The notes beneath the pieces were generated by a model. It was not told where the DNA came from and did not search any database. It saw only the letters and a program-made list of their open reading frames with translations. Shown piece after piece: positions 23,381 through 35,540 of a DNA stretch of 64,000 bases. The translations under genes were made by a program, and so were the position numbers. The stretch spans positions 10,952,264-11,016,263 of the forward strand of contig NC_092583.1 in the NCBI RefSeq assembly GCF_037975245.1, given 5' to 3'. This DNA is from Apostichopus japonicus. Taxonomy: Eukaryota > Echinodermata > Holothuroidea > Aspidochirotida > Stichopodidae. Positions within the stretch are counted from its first letter, which is position 1, and every line of letters starts with the position of its first letter.

Positions 23381-26091
23381 ATGCGATTGAGTTGTGTAGG
23401 CGATAATCCTCCAAGATGCATCTTTTTAGAAAGTTGTTTTCTAAAATATGTTGGCATTGGCATTGGCCTACGGATGGGATGTTGGCAATTGAAATATTTT
23501 CCTATTCGACAGGCTTTTGTTTGTATACCGCATTTAGTTTGGCTAATTGTTATTCAAAGATGTTGGCGATGGTAGGTGCCGCATACTCCACAACAGGCAG
23601 GGCAATATGTGCAAGTGCAAGAGTAACTGTCTGTTGAACATGTTTATGCACATTCCGTGTACCGAGTATATACAACTTGTACATATATTAATCCAAGAGA
23701 GCGTACTTTGGCAGAACAGTTGGCTACATGAGAGAGAACTAACCAACGGGAAGACATGTATGCTGCGTAGACATATAACGTGCACAGGCCTTTTTAGGGC
23801 TAAGACGAAAGTCGCCTATAGTGGTATTACAAAATCTATACAGTAATATCATATAATCCCTTGATGAATTTTGCGTTTTTTCCCTCTTATTTTGCAAGAT
23901 TTATACCGTTTAGTTGTAAGTGACAACACGACCTACAAAGTTTAAGGAGACTGCTATGATGGGATGTTCTAAACAAACTGTTAACTGGTCAAATTAAACG
24001 AACACTTGCAAAAAGATAACTCTTAATTAGAAATTTGCTACAACCAAAACTGGAGCAAGAAATTTCCAAGTTACCTCTACCTACACGCACCCAGACTCGT
24101 CGAGATCGAATACCTGCGTCTGCAATTTCATTGATCTAAACGGGGTAAATTTAAACATGTAAGATTCAATATGTAAGCTAATGCTTTATGATCATGCGTG
24201 AGAAACCGTTAGTTAATGTCTTCCAGGAAAGCATTAATAAATGTCTGCAACATTAAATATATTCCAGACTATTACATAAACGAGGACACTATGTCAGAGA
24301 AGTTTTAAAAACGAATGGTAAATATGAATGAAATTTAATGCCCTTGAGGTCTGGAAGGAACTCAAAGCACGTGATGCGTGCACGTGCTTCACGCTTTATA
24401 ATTATAGATCGCTTTGACCCTATTATAGCTGAACTCTGACCAATGCACGTTTCTTCAGGCGGAACTATACACAGCAAAAATGCCACCGACGGCGTTGGCA
24501 AGCCCAAAGTAACCACCAATTGAATGTTTCGAGATTAAACAACCATTCTATTATAATCTTCTTATAGCAAACGAAATGATAGTTTTCTGAGAAGATTATA
24601 GAATCATTTAAAGGAATAACACACGTTAACCGTAGAGCGGTAAACGCATAAACATGGTAGCCTATTTGCAAAGCAGTAGTCTCATAGAACACAAATGATG
24701 CTGTTGTAAAATGGCATTAAGATGACATCAATGAAAGGCATCAACTAAATAGGTTGACAAAAGTCAAGAGTACCATCGTATGGTAATGTACGAGCCGTTT
24801 GAAAGGCATGTAGCACGAATTAGTATGTGATGATCTCTGGGTTTTAAATTATAATACAACAGCAACATATATGTTTGCATCAGTTAGGTGACACACTAGC
24901 CTACTTTAACGACACAGTATGGACTCATCTTTCACAATGATCATATATGGTGTTACATATGGTGTTCCATGGAAGTCAACAAAGGTGGTCATTATAACGG
25001 TCATACACAGATTTGCTTTTACTTCCTGTAAACTATATATAACTACATCTGAACGTTACGAGTCAGTGAATTGAGTACTTTGGGAGTGCAAATATTGGTA
25101 CGCTTGTATAACTGTAGGTAACAAACCTATATGGCACACGGAAATGCGCTTGTGTAAGTGTCCTCAACTACATGCTTTTGTAAACTTAACGATTGATACT
25201 CTATCAGCAATACTAACATAAATTCAGTTTTATTGCATCTCTTTGGTTGTAACGTAAATTAAGTATTCAGTACAAGAGATCCAGTTTTGAATCAAGCCAG
25301 TTCGTGAATTTGTGTTAGAGACAACTCTCTAGAAGGTAAAGGTTTGTTTCTTATTTGCTGATATTGTGTTCTACAGTTTTGTTTTTGTCTTATGGTATAC
25401 TTATTATTGAGGAAACATTCGAGCATCGAACCACACTTCCATAATACCAATTTGACATCCAAATCAAAAACATCACCACGTACCACGGATATTATATACA
25501 GAAATTACATAGTGAAACTAGTTTATGCAACAGCAGAGTAGCTCATAACAGATCCAAAAGTTTAAAGGCTCTCGTCAACTCATTTCGCCTCTTCACTGTT
25601 AATGTAACAGTAATGTTAAATCGAAATGTGTGTTATCCTCCAAGAACTATCTATATACTTTACACTTAATCTAATGGCTTACACAACGACACTGAGCTGA
25701 ATTGTTTACTGTTTCAATTTCTAACAAAAAGTTACCATTTCTGGAAAATGAGTGCCTTTTCGTTTTATGTTGGTTTACAATCTCAACGTGCTATTGACCT
25801 CTGACATGCAATGTCCTGGTCACACAATAGCTATAGTTGATAGATGCACTACATTATATCATTTATTATACATCGCCATCAATTTGAGAAATCCACTTCA
25901 TGTTACGTCACTGCAATTATTATTTTGTTTCTTTCAGCAATGTGCAGCCACTTAAGTTCATTGTTGCAGGTGTGAATACTACCTCAAGAAAATCCGTATT
26001 TAACGGTCACTGGGAAGGATTTTCCCGCATGTATAATATTCGTTTATTCAACTCTACCTAAATTGCAAGAATGAATTTTATTGGCGGATCA
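23381..26091 (+). repeat. Upstream region of unit B, near-identical to unit E
   Basis: This stretch matches 57,934-60,457 with only scattered substitutions. One deletion of about 180 bp in E removes the equivalent of 24,720-24,902. Both B and E jump straight from the TCAGTCAGAGCATGTT region (23,183) to upstream block 2, omitting the ~3.4 kb of intermediate blocks seen before gene C. Short open frames on both strands are shared by the two copies because the DNA is, and none shows a domain. Confidence 0.8.
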
Positions 26092-26480
26092 ATGGTTTTC
26101 TATGTACTGCTGCTCTTTTAGAATCAGTGTTCTGCTCACACAGTATCTCTGTTTACAAGATTGGACGATATTATATCAGTTGGAGAATCGGGTTCGCTAC
26201 GATGTACAGTGTCAAATACGAATCCAAAGGAGGATAACATCAATATGGTGATATTAGATGAAATGGTCAAAAATATACCAATCAGTACTTACCCATCGTG
26301 TTCCTGTTATTTACATGGAACAAGCCGAACATTTGATCATTAGTCTTAACCGTATGCACCGTAACTTCCTAAAGTCTCACAGTTACCCCAAACCTGACAA
26401 TAGTCCTACAGTGCACTCCATACAAGATTCAGCTATATACTACTGTTTTGAGTTTTCTAGCGGAATTGGGAAAATCTGTT
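26092..26480 (+). pseudogene. Relic V-type Ig domain upstream of gene B
   Basis: ATG at 26,092 is followed by a hydrophobic run and TAG, then QCSAHTVSLFTRLDD, GESGSLRCTVSNTN and NMVILDEMVK. An extra A in the AAAAATATACC run shifts the frame. The second half continues in another frame to IQDSAIYYCFEFSSG at 26,421-26,465, an F-strand YYC motif. Unit E has the same 1-base shift, so they share this lesion. The TAG lies in CTGCTGCTCTTTTAG, which could instead be an old splice acceptor. Confidence 0.6.
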
Positions 26481-26691
26481 TGATTTAGAGAAATCGTGTT
26501 CGTGTTATTTTTTGTTTTTGTAATACTAAATGTCTATCTGAGAACTGTACAGCCGCAAATTTCATATAAATTGGTAAACATGACCGTTGTGAATCATCTT
26601 CGAAAACAAAACCGTATGCATGTTGTTGTAGCTATACGGTTATGAACTCTTGCTTGTTTCTGTTTGTAGCAGTTCACGTATTGAAGCCAAA

Positions 26692-28131
26692 ATGGTTTAT
26701 CTTCGGTGGGTATTGCTTTTCGTTCCGTTACTTGCTTATTTCTTTCATCTATTGCTGGTCTTTGAGAGTCAGTGTTCTGCGCAGACAGTGTCTCTGTTTA
26801 CGAGATCAAACGACATTGTATTAGCTAGAGAATCGATATCACTGCAATGTTCAGTGTCAGACTCGAAACCAGAAGATGACATCGTCATGATGATAACAGA
26901 TGAAAGGGGACAACAGATTACTTCAGGTTCACCAGGACTGGACGATGCTACAGTTTACACCGAACTAACTACTCCATTTGAAATTAGTACAAACCAGACA
27001 TTCTTTTGCAGCGTAACTTGGGTAGACTTTACTGCTTCCACAAACCTGACAATATCACCATTACCAATTGAACAGACATATTGTACTTCAAACTACACGG
27101 ATGGTATCATTGTTGGACAATCGGTGACTTTAACATGTTATAGTTCTGCGTCAGTGGTCGGTTCCATTAGCTGGGATTCAGATAGTGATATAACATTCAA
27201 TGAAACGATAGGTCTTGTAAGGCTCATGACACGTTATAACAGGATAAATGTACAACCATCTTTAAGTCAAAACGGCAGTGTGTTTACATGCGAACGTGAT
27301 GGCGTAGCACCAGGAACCGACATAGACCGGTGTACCGTTGGTCCTATAACTGTTTACGAGGAACTGATTATTTTGATTAATCCAATAGTTACAACTGAAA
27401 CAGCAATATTGTATCCAGGACAAACAAAAAATTATACATGCTCATCTTTACCAACGTCATCTGTGCAGTGGTCCATTCCGAAGAAATTGGACGATTCTGG
27501 CATTGAGTTATCTGTGATTGGATCTAAGATTACAGTGCGTGTTGCAACTAATACTACATTCAGAGGTAATGTGCGTCTGGTTTGTTTTGGTAACAACTTT
27601 GAGCAAACAGCTGTTGCAATCATAACGTTAGCAATTAGCCGTCTGGGATCACCAACAACATCAGCCTCAAACATTGTTTCAAGTAAACCACCTGGTAATT
27701 CATTTCTTGTTGTTTCGCTAGTCACTGTCATAGGGTTCCTTTTATTTACATTGTCAATAATGTTTGTTCTACTTTACCGGAAGCGTAGACATACCGAGTC
27801 AAATTCCAAATCTGTTGCTAATGTAACATCTTCGGCGAATGTAGGCTACGATTATTGCGATTTTGATACCGGTGGTGTAACTAGAACCGTTACTTTAGAA
27901 ACTGAAGCAACCACAATCTCTGAAAACAGCCCCAACTCGAAAGAACAGTATTCTAGAGTAATCATAAATGAAAACGAATCGGTAGCCTACGAAATTCCAG
28001 ATGCTAAAATGGGAAACAAAAATCCAAGCAAGAGGAAAATTATTGACGAAAAAGGGAATGAGTCAGAATATTATGAAAATCCACAAAAGTTTAATTTTGA
28101 GACAAATGGGCAAAAAGAGAGTAAGCCATGA
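26692..28131 (+). CDS. Ig-superfamily transmembrane receptor B (3 Ig domains, shortened tail)
   Basis: 479 residues, colinear with A: signal peptide 1-30, D1 (Cys53, Cys106), D2 (Cys131, Cys149, Trp161, Cys200, Cys214), D3 (Cys250, Trp260, Cys298), transmembrane helix ~337-362 and a basic stop-transfer. I chose ATG 26,692 over the in-frame ATG at 26,650 for three reasons. It aligns with the starts of A and E, has the context GCCAAAATGG, and lies 22 bases after a strong acceptor-like TTTCTGTTTGTAG ending at 26,669. The tail keeps Y420-SRV, Y433-EIP and Y461-EN but stops at TGA. Beyond it, the frame still reads the ancestral end with a second stop (TAG), so the last YENS motif has been lost by nonsense change. 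Gene D has the same two stops. Confidence 0.88.
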   Translation: MVYLRWVLLFVPLLAYFFHLLLVFESQCSAQTVSLFTRSNDIVLARESISLQCSVSDSKPEDDIVMMITDERGQQITSGSPGLDDATVYTELTTPFEISTNQTFFCSVTWVDFTASTNLTISPLPIEQTYCTSNYTDGIIVGQSVTLTCYSSASVVGSISWDSDSDITFNETIGLVRLMTRYNRINVQPSLSQNGSVFTCERDGVAPGTDIDRCTVGPITVYEELIILINPIVTTETAILYPGQTKNYTCSSLPTSSVQWSIPKKLDDSGIELSVIGSKITVRVATNTTFRGNVRLVCFGNNFEQTAVAIITLAISRLGSPTTSASNIVSSKPPGNSFLVVSLVTVIGFLLFTLSIMFVLLYRKRRHTESNSKSVANVTSSANVGYDYCDFDTGGVTRTVTLETEATTISENSPNSKEQYSRVIINENESVAYEIPDAKMGNKNPSKRKIIDEKGNESEYYENPQKFNFETNGQKESKP

Positions 28132-28340
28132 AAGTATTAGAATTCAGCTGTAGTAAAGCACAAATAAGATGAATGAAAAAAATCGTATTTACTCAATCAA
28201 ACCGTTTTCGAGAACCTAAAATTACCGGGCTACATTTATTGGGTCTTTCATGTAGCAGGTAGGAATGGGTTTACGATCTCATACCAGAACAGTGATATTT
28301 TTATTATATGAAACAATTACCATAATTAATTCAAATATGA

Positions 28341-28400
28341 ATGGTTGGATGGCTAAGTTCGTAGAGCGCTGGTCAAATGTTTGAATGCCATTCTAGTCAT
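28341..28400 (+). other. tRNA-like relic downstream of gene B
   Basis: ATGGCTAAGTTCGTAGAGCG (A-box-like) is followed 15 bases later by TTTGAATGCC and TTCTAGTCAT. The anticodon arm is eroded. It is positionally equivalent to the relics after A, C, D and E. Confidence 0.5.
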
Positions 28401-31040
28401 AAATTTCGTACCTTTTTTTCCAAGTTATAAGTTAATCAGGAATAATTGTTTGCCAAATGTACTTCGACGTCAAAAAATACTTTCCTTTAGGTAGTTGCAG
28501 TTTAACAGTACGAAGACTTGAACGAGATATTCCGTTGTATTACGTTGATAGCTTAACAACAAAGATGAAACTTTTCTGCATCTGTTGGCCAAAACATGTT
28601 CTTATAGCATTTTTGCTCAAGGAAAAGCTTTAAATTTAAGATGTCGAATATGGTAATAGGGAATTTAGATCATAAATAAATATGGTCTGAGTGCAAGTTT
28701 GTTCAAATAAGTACTTGCATTTTTGTGTAAGTTTAAAGGAGACTAGGGGTTCAACCCGACACACCCTTGATATCATACATGTTGTCTTTGATATGTGGTT
28801 TTGAATTATTTTAAGTGTTTTTATGGTATATATTTATTAGTATGTAGTAAACAGGACTTATTAAATGTTCTTAGCCTGTGTAGGATAGTTTATTTTCATT
28901 CTCTTCAGTCGGATCAGGTTTGGTGTATTCATTCGTCATATTTCTGTCTCTACATATTAAACAGGTTCCATTGTTGGAGTGCCATATCTAGTTCCCTGGC
29001 AGTTTTTCTATACATAAAATAATTATTGAACGTACAAAAAGATAGTGATATCAATGGTGCTTCATCTCAGACTTCTTGTTTGTTCTCTGTGGAAGAGCAG
29101 CAACATTCCAACTTTTTGCATTTTGTTAGCTTTGCAAAAATCTCTATATATAACTTAAACCTTGCAAAATCGGTCTTTACAAATTCAGAGAATCCTGCGA
29201 CGCTCAGAATTTTGAAGTTGGTCATTGCAGTACCACTCACTATTTGTACTCCGTTGATAATTTGTGCGAAAATGGTACTAACATTTTCGTCCAACCGTTG
29301 TTGACGATGCAACTAAATTCGGAGGTTTAATGTGCATTTTCTACCAAAAGGTGGCACCATAACATGGTTTGACATGCACGTTTCCAAAGCCCAAGGAGGT
29401 GGTAGGGTTGGAAGGAGGGGGGGGGGGGGGTGTAAACTGTTTTATGTGCTCGTGTGTGCCCTTGTGTATATGTGTGGGCAACGATATGTCCCAAAATGCT
29501 CAGTGCTTATTTGTACAGCGGATGTTCTTGATACGCATTGTGCATGACGCTCACCATGTGATGTAGGCCGTGAATTATGATTCATAGGGTCAAAGGTAAG
29601 AGGTACAAAACCAACAACACAATGACTAATACGCTTGTACCAAAATAACGAATTGTGGAAACAACTTCGAACTCCATTGGATATTAGACACCCGGTTAAT
29701 GGGACACTTGTTAATATTGGTCAAAAAAGTCATCTGAATTGAATAGACTGTCGTCATTTGTCGTGATGTTTAGTTTTCCAGTCAAACCAAGTCATAGGAA
29801 GGTTATACATTCAAACGTAAAAAATCGCTGATTATTTTTAACCTGTGACCAATTGGCGACTTTGTCTAATACGCCTGAGTGTATCCGCAAATAAAATAGT
29901 TTACTCGATTTGAATGAGACATGCTGTCAACAAGGAAGTGACAGAAAACGAATTTAAGCTTAATTGATTTTCGTCGAAAACGGTTGTTGCTTTCATTTTC
30001 CAAGGTATATACTTGGCTATATGTGCAATAAAAACGTAACGATACCTTACACTTCCTTATCGTTGAACCACACATATAGTGAGAATCCTATACGCTAGCA
30101 CTGAATTGGTACGTTATCAATGCAACTGTTATAGTTACTGTGTCAACATGGACATGTATCATCCATCAGTATACGAATGTATAAGAAGTTTGATATACCG
30201 TTTCTTTCCTATCGGCAGAATCTCGTGAGGCTAATAAAGATTATAACATTATTCGATTAAGAGGGGAATTCTTCTCCATTAACGCCAGTCTCTTTGTGTT
30301 CTAGTTCTTAATGGTTACATATTTCACATATTCCATTCTGTAGTTTATGAATATGCATGTGGAAGAATGTATTATCGTACAATAAGGACAGTAGCCTTCA
30401 CATAAGTCAATGGAATATTGAAAGAAATAGATACCTCAAGCAAAACGTGCAAACAAACAGCAAGCATGTCTGTGGCAGGGTTATCATAAATGGAAAATGG
30501 CGTCCATTACACTTGGTAAACATTATACTGGTATTAAATGAGACAAACAGTGAAAAATGTCGCTGGATATTGTTTGATATTGCAGACCAAGGAGATTTTT
30601 TTTACATGTGTTGTCAACCTCAATACTTTTATATATTTTGATATCTCAACTTACTTTTTAGAGAGACAGTTTTATAATTAATATCAGCCTTTATCACGTT
30701 TTTTATGCTCAGACGGTTGATCCTAGAACAATGGGTAGGAGCGGGCACAATAACGTCCTTGGTCATTTGTCTAAGGCAATCGTGAACTTCCTCCTGCATT
30801 TGTACAGGCACTGAAATGCCATTGTTATCAATAGGTTATGAGTTGTAGGCATTGAATATTCGGGTCAGTGAATTAACATTACGTAGACCGATACGTGGTA
30901 TAGAATGCATCAATGCCATATTAGTGATAACTATGTTAACACTCCTGTCATAAGATTTGACTACATAGTCACGATTATAACTGGTAGTTTGTTTGTTGTA
31001 TTGGTGCAATAAGCTCACACGATCATGTTATATAATGTAA
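28401..31040 (+). repeat. Downstream segmental block, copy in unit B
   Basis: No gene. It follows the unit A block from CAGAGAATCCTGCGACGCTC (29,185) through GTCTAATACGCCTGAGTGT (29,863) to GAGACAGTTT (30,662). It contains a poly-G run at about 29,418-29,431. Confidence 0.7.
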
Positions 31041-31048
31041 TTAGTATT

Positions 31049-31345
31049 CATGCGCGTAGCCAGGAATCTGCAAAGGGAGGGGCGAAAATGTAGGTAAACT
31101 ATCAGAGCCGTAGATAAGACATTGCAAACTATCTAAACGTAGCTCCACCATGGTTGGCGCGAAGCGTGCAAGAAAATTTTGGCTGAAAATGCCTCCCAGA
31201 TCGCTGGAAATGGCACTTCCCAGGCCTTGTAAGTTGCATCTTAGCATTTTCTCTTTTGAAATTACTAGCGATATCATAAAAAAATTTAAAAATATGCTCA
31301 AGAGGAGGGGGGGCGGCTGCCCCCCCCCCCTTGGCTACGCGCCTG
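31049..31345. mobile_element. hAT-type MITE with 8-bp target duplication
   Basis: A 297-bp element. Ends are CATGCGCGTAGCC on the left and, reading inward on the other strand, CAGGCGCGTAGCC on the right (12 of 13 match). Flanks are TTAGTATT (31,041-31,048) and CTAGTATT (31,346-31,353), a 7-of-8 target-site duplication as expected for hAT transposons. A G/C-rich run (GGGGGGGCGGCTGCCCC) lies just inside the right end. No transposase is present. The element is absent from the other four units, so it inserted after duplication. Confidence 0.75.
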
Positions 31346-31416
31346 CTAGTATTGGACAGTTACCGGCACCAATCATACTTTCAAAAGCGTCCACATTTGA
31401 TTGAAACTCTTTGACT

Positions 31417-31563
31417 GGAGGAGGAGGAGGAGGAGGAGGAGGAGGAGGAGTAGGAGGAGGAGGAGGAGGAGGAGGAGGAGTAGGAGGAGGAGGAGGAGGA
31501 GGAGGAGGAGGAGGAGGAGGAGGAGGAGGAGGAGGAGGAGGAGGAGGAGGAGGAGGAGGAGGA
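31417..31563 (+). repeat. (GGA)n microsatellite, ~147 bp
   Basis: A nearly pure GGA tract with two GTA interruptions. Long poly-Gly, poly-Arg and poly-Leu frames come only from the repeat. It is purine-only on one strand. Seen in unit B only. Confidence 0.97.
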
Positions 31564-31671
31564 ATGTGTTACTCTTTACTGTTTGCAAATTGACAGATGT
31601 ATCATCCAGTATTTACTGGCTAAAACTGGAAAGTGATATAAATCAATGTTCGAAATAATGATGTAAACTTT

Positions 31672-31836
31672 ACTATCTGTTATAAGTCTATATGTTAGAA
31701 GTACATGTTATATGTGTTTATGTTAGAAGTACATGTTATATGTGTATAAGTGAGAAGTACATGTTATATGTGTATATGTTAAAAGTATATATGTCTAATG
31801 TATATATGTTAGAAGTTTATGTTAGAAGTATAAGTA
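31672..31836 (+). repeat. Minisatellite of TATATGTTAGAAG-type units, unit B
   Basis: Units of GTTAGAAGTACATGTTATATGTGTTTA-like composition, about 25-33 bp each here: a different higher-order form from the unit A copy. Confidence 0.65.
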
Positions 31837-32225
31837 AGCATATGTAGCTGTTTATTTATTTTTTTTGGTGACCAGAGTAGTCAGTTAACACACTTAACCT
31901 AAGATAATGTTTCATTCGGTGTTTGTTTCGTTTTTATTGAGTGGTGCCCCACCCCCCCCCCCCTTGAGTAATAATAAAACAGACTTTAATGGTAGTAGAA
32001 GTATGCATCGACTCATTGAATATTTATTACTGTCGTGTCTTAGACGGAGATCAAGGCGTTCTTGAAAAATGTAACATTTTTAAATATATATAACGTCCAC
32101 ATTTTGAATGTATTTATCCTATGATCACATGACCATTTCATTCTCCTCAGTCAGAGCACGTCCTTTGTATCAAGAAGAATTCAAAGTTTGATTTCAAAGC
32201 TTCTAACGATGCTTTTCTCCCTAAT

Positions 32226-32342
32226 GCGTTAGATACGTTAGATACATAAATACGTTACATGCGTTAGATACGTTAAAATCGTTAGATTCGTTAGATACGT
32301 TAAAAACGTTAGATTCGTTAGATACGTTAGATTCGTTAGATA
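32226..32342 (+). repeat. ~10-bp minisatellite (CGTTAGATAC/CGTTAGATT)
   Basis: About twelve units of CGTTAGATAC or CGTTAGATT in tandem. The other units have only one or two units here. Confidence 0.85.
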
Positions 32343-32441
32343 TGATTTTAATTTTCCAATAAGCCTCAGTAGTGTCAGTATATCTCTTAACCCATGTACA
32401 TTTTAAACCATTAATAAAACAGCTTATATAAGTAACGTTTA

Positions 32442-32442
<1 letters not shown>

Positions 32443-32528
<86 letters not shown>

Positions 32529-32565
32529 TATAGATAGATAGATAGATAGATAGAAAGATATATAC
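32443..32565. repeat. Compound (TA)n(CA)n(TA)n(GATA)n microsatellite
   Basis: A TA run, then ACACACACACACACACA, a second TA run, and GATA units. The related site in unit D (50,387-50,472) is a pure TA run. Confidence 0.95.
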
Positions 32566-32569
32566 AACA

Positions 32570-32720
32570 CCCGACCTGGTGACCACAAGATCAAATGAAA
32601 ACCTATTCGCCAACATAACGTGTAAGCCACCCTCTATTTGCCGCATTTGTAAAATGCTTAATTCAGACGAGCGCCATTTATTTATTTGCAGTAGAGGAAG
32701 ACGAGAATTCCATATGTGTT
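32570..32720 (+). mobile_element. Possible LINE C-terminal fragment (CxxC...H...C)
   Basis: One frame reads CKPPSICRICK, then SDERHLFICSRG, and stops at TAA (32,719). The CxxC-x8-H-x3-C spacing resembles the zinc motif near the C-terminus of many LINE proteins. The match is short. A second copy at 50,474-50,620 has a 4-base insertion that breaks the frame. The assignment is weak. Confidence 0.3.
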
Positions 32721-35305
32721 AACATTTGCTATCAACATATCCATGTGGTCGATTACTTTGTAAATACATGAATTCAACATTTAGATATTCGATTACTTCA
32801 TATATATTGTCCGCAAAACGGGGGAAATACTTGTATTAAATATGCCTGTCTTCGGAAACTATATCGTTTGCTACCAGTATCTTTCCCATACGTTTGCAGT
32901 TTTCAACCAAACATCATTAACAAGTATGCATACGCATATGAAACTCCACCTTACCAGATTGAAGTCATGAACAGATGAATGTCCGTAGGCCTTTATCAAA
33001 ATCATTTGAAAATCTGAGTGTTATGAAAGAGCATAGATCAACGTGTGAGATATCCAGAAACGGGGTTAGTGAGAGACCTGGCGAATATTTTACGGACCAT
33101 GTCAGTTTTACCTCTTAACTGTGCAGGTCAACTTGTAATCTATATATTGAAGAATAACGGTATCGCTCACGCAACTAAAGCTAGTACTTAATATAAGTGA
33201 ACATTTGTTACTATTCTTAAAGGGCGTCACCAGTTTAAACGGACACACAATAGTTTCTGTTTAAAAATCGTTGATATTAAATAAACTGATACACATGATT
33301 AACTATTGGTTTATTCTTAATTTTTATTGCCCATCATTTGTTTTATCAAAAAACGTTCGAACCACTGTGATTACCCAAGCAGTCATCTTTGTCTAAATAT
33401 ATTGCAAAAATTGATATTTGTAAAGTTAATATTTTACGTTCACTTCTGTCATTCATTTTGAAGAAGGGATACTTTGAGTTGGCTTTATAACGGCATTGGG
33501 CATATGCATACACAAATTTCTAAGGACACCATTAGACAAGAGTCCAGGTATCACATACAGATAATTACAAATTTAAGAATTCACTGAAGACGTGACCCAC
33601 TCAGTTTCCACAACGCCGAAGACAATTACCCTTAAAGGGTGACTTTGTGGCTTTAAATGGTGGATTTATGCCGAATTTTAGTCTTGATATTAGCGTAGCC
33701 TAAGGAGTAAGAAACATTCGGATGCTATAGCAGTGTTTCCGTAGCTATTCAGGTTTTGTAGATGCACCCCTTAACGATATTATAAATCCCTGGAATGCTC
33801 CTTTCAGTCTAACTTGATCATATCGTCGGCTGCTCAGTGCAGGCCTACATACACATTTATGTTAATACTTTGTTTTATTAATTCTAATAACTCAATCAAT
33901 TACATATTTCTTGTAACTTCATGTGGACAATACAGTACCCTTGTATGACATTCCCATAATCATTATTTGTCCATAACAAATATGTAGTGTATCGTAAATA
34001 TGATATTTGAGGCAATGAAATTATTAAGGCTTTTGCTATTGAATTTTGTGCTGCATCTTGGAAGCTGACATAACGGTCTCAGTGTTAGACTGAGTAAATC
34101 AGTCACTTTAACTGATGGTCCTAAAATATATGTAGAGGGTCATTTCTCATCAATATTAAAAGTGATATAGAAATACAACCTAGATGGATAACGGTGTATA
34201 TTTTTTCTTCAAATAATAGTCTGCAACATATCAAATAAAAAAAATGGTGCCTGATAAAATCATCCTCTGATGATGCGAAAAGAAGTTTCTAAAAATGAAC
34301 TATGTATCGGAGAGTACCCGAGAGTACCCGAGAGCACCCGAGAGTACACGAGAGTACCCGAGGGTACCCGAGAGTACCCGAGGGTACCCGAGGGTACCCG
34401 AGAGCACGCATATTTCCTTACTATACGATAGCCGCGAAGACATGCTAATAAGGTAAACTAATTTAAAAGTCACGAATACAGAGTAAGCAATTTATCTTCT
34501 TTTTTTTGGGGGGGGGATTGGGTGGGGACGACGAGGGGAGGGGACGGGCTCATTATGGCCACATAATCCTTTCCCCTTTGCCCAGTTTTTTTCGCAATTG
34601 TATACAACAAGGAATAGGAGATATCAAATAAAAGATATTCTGATAACCGAAGTTAATTTTGAATTAGCATCCATTGAATATTTGAACAGGATCAAGTTCA
34701 TGAATGTAGTTTTAAAATGGATCACATCTGTCACGAAATCATATTTTATTTAAAAAAAATTGGTATAAAATTCGTGGAAGCTGCTCGCAATACTGCTTTC
34801 AAAGTACATTGCATTCATATATTTGCACGCACACTGTGTGTAGTTTTTGATTTTCTAGATGCATCTCATATAAATAATGATATTCATTCATCAAAATACG
34901 TCACAAACTAATAAATCACTACATACGTCTTGACATCTAGAACTTCGAACAAGAACCTGTTAAAGTACGATATAGGGAAGTCTTATATACCACTGACACC
35001 TGCGTGGTTTAAAGTAGGAAAATAAAGATCTCAAACTGAATCGTATAACCAATCAATATCCGAATACTTCTATACATTATGGGACATACTTAAACACTTA
35101 GCGTGCTATTTTAACGTTAATGTTGTTATTGTATAGGTATATTGTTGTTTGTTATGGAAGAAAACCCACAGTCCCCGAAGAAAAGGAATTCCGAACATTT
35201 TGAAAATCCTTTCAATAAAGTAACACAACAAAACGTATTAACATAGCCTGCAGTGTACAACAGCTATCAAAGTTGTATAGGATTGAGTGTAAGCTGAAGT
35301 ACGTT
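32721..35305 (+). repeat. Intermediate segmental block, copy before gene C
   Basis: No gene. It is related to 46,640-48,207 (with deletions) and, for its first half, to 50,621-51,582. Landmarks are TGAGTGTTATGAAAGAGCA, AAAGGGCGTCACCA and CTGCTCGCAATACTGCTTTC. Units B and E lack it. A T/G-rich run lies near 34,500-34,515. Confidence 0.65.
34310..34407 (+). repeat. 10-bp minisatellite (GAGAGTACCC)
   Basis: Ten tandem units of GAG(A/G)G(T/C)ACCC, nearly perfect. It is absent from the other copies of this block. Confidence 0.93.
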
Positions 35306-35540
35306 CTATATACTTAATACCGAGTGCTGCTCTCCGTCATATACAAGAGCGCTCATTCGAAACACATCGTTCAAATGATATTTGTAAATGTGAATAATTC
35401 TTGAATCGTTGACCATCGATATCATATCATCGCGCTTTGCGTGACCCCTGCAGCCACAGATAACGTGACTCATGCAGCCACAGCTCAAACGTAGCATCTC
35501 CATTAGAAGACCTCGAAAAGAAACAGACAGTAAGTACTCA
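35306..35540. other. Well-conserved block with candidate splice donor, copy 1
   Basis: It matches 48,208-48,440 more closely than neighbouring sequence does and includes two CTGCAGCCACAG words. At its right end AACAGACAGTAAGTACTC offers a strong donor (GTAAGT). On the plus strand the other copy is open into the donor, but this one has TAA at the equivalent of CAGATCAC. On the minus strand both copies encode an equal-length 65-codon frame with few changes. Whether it is an exon, a 5' leader or an element is unresolved. Confidence 0.35.

Noticed and set aside
23543-23785. Minus-strand LALAHIALPVVEYAAP stretch resembling a LINE reverse-transcriptase C-terminal motif
   Set aside because: Similarity covers about ten residues only and nothing around it fits; too little to call.
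24289-24519. Minus-strand 76-codon frame shared with 58,838-59,068
   Set aside because: The two units are near-identical DNA, so sharing is not evidence of coding. The unit A and C copies do not keep the frame.
26420-26520. Possible V(D)J-type recombination signals next to the V-like relic
   Set aside because: No CACAGTG heptamer with a nonamer at 12 or 23 bases was seen beside any relic; the CACAGTG words elsewhere (near 35,790 and 48,700) lack a nonamer.
31373-31658. Poly-Leu, poly-Arg and poly-Gly frames
   Set aside because: All are readings of the (GGA)n microsatellite.
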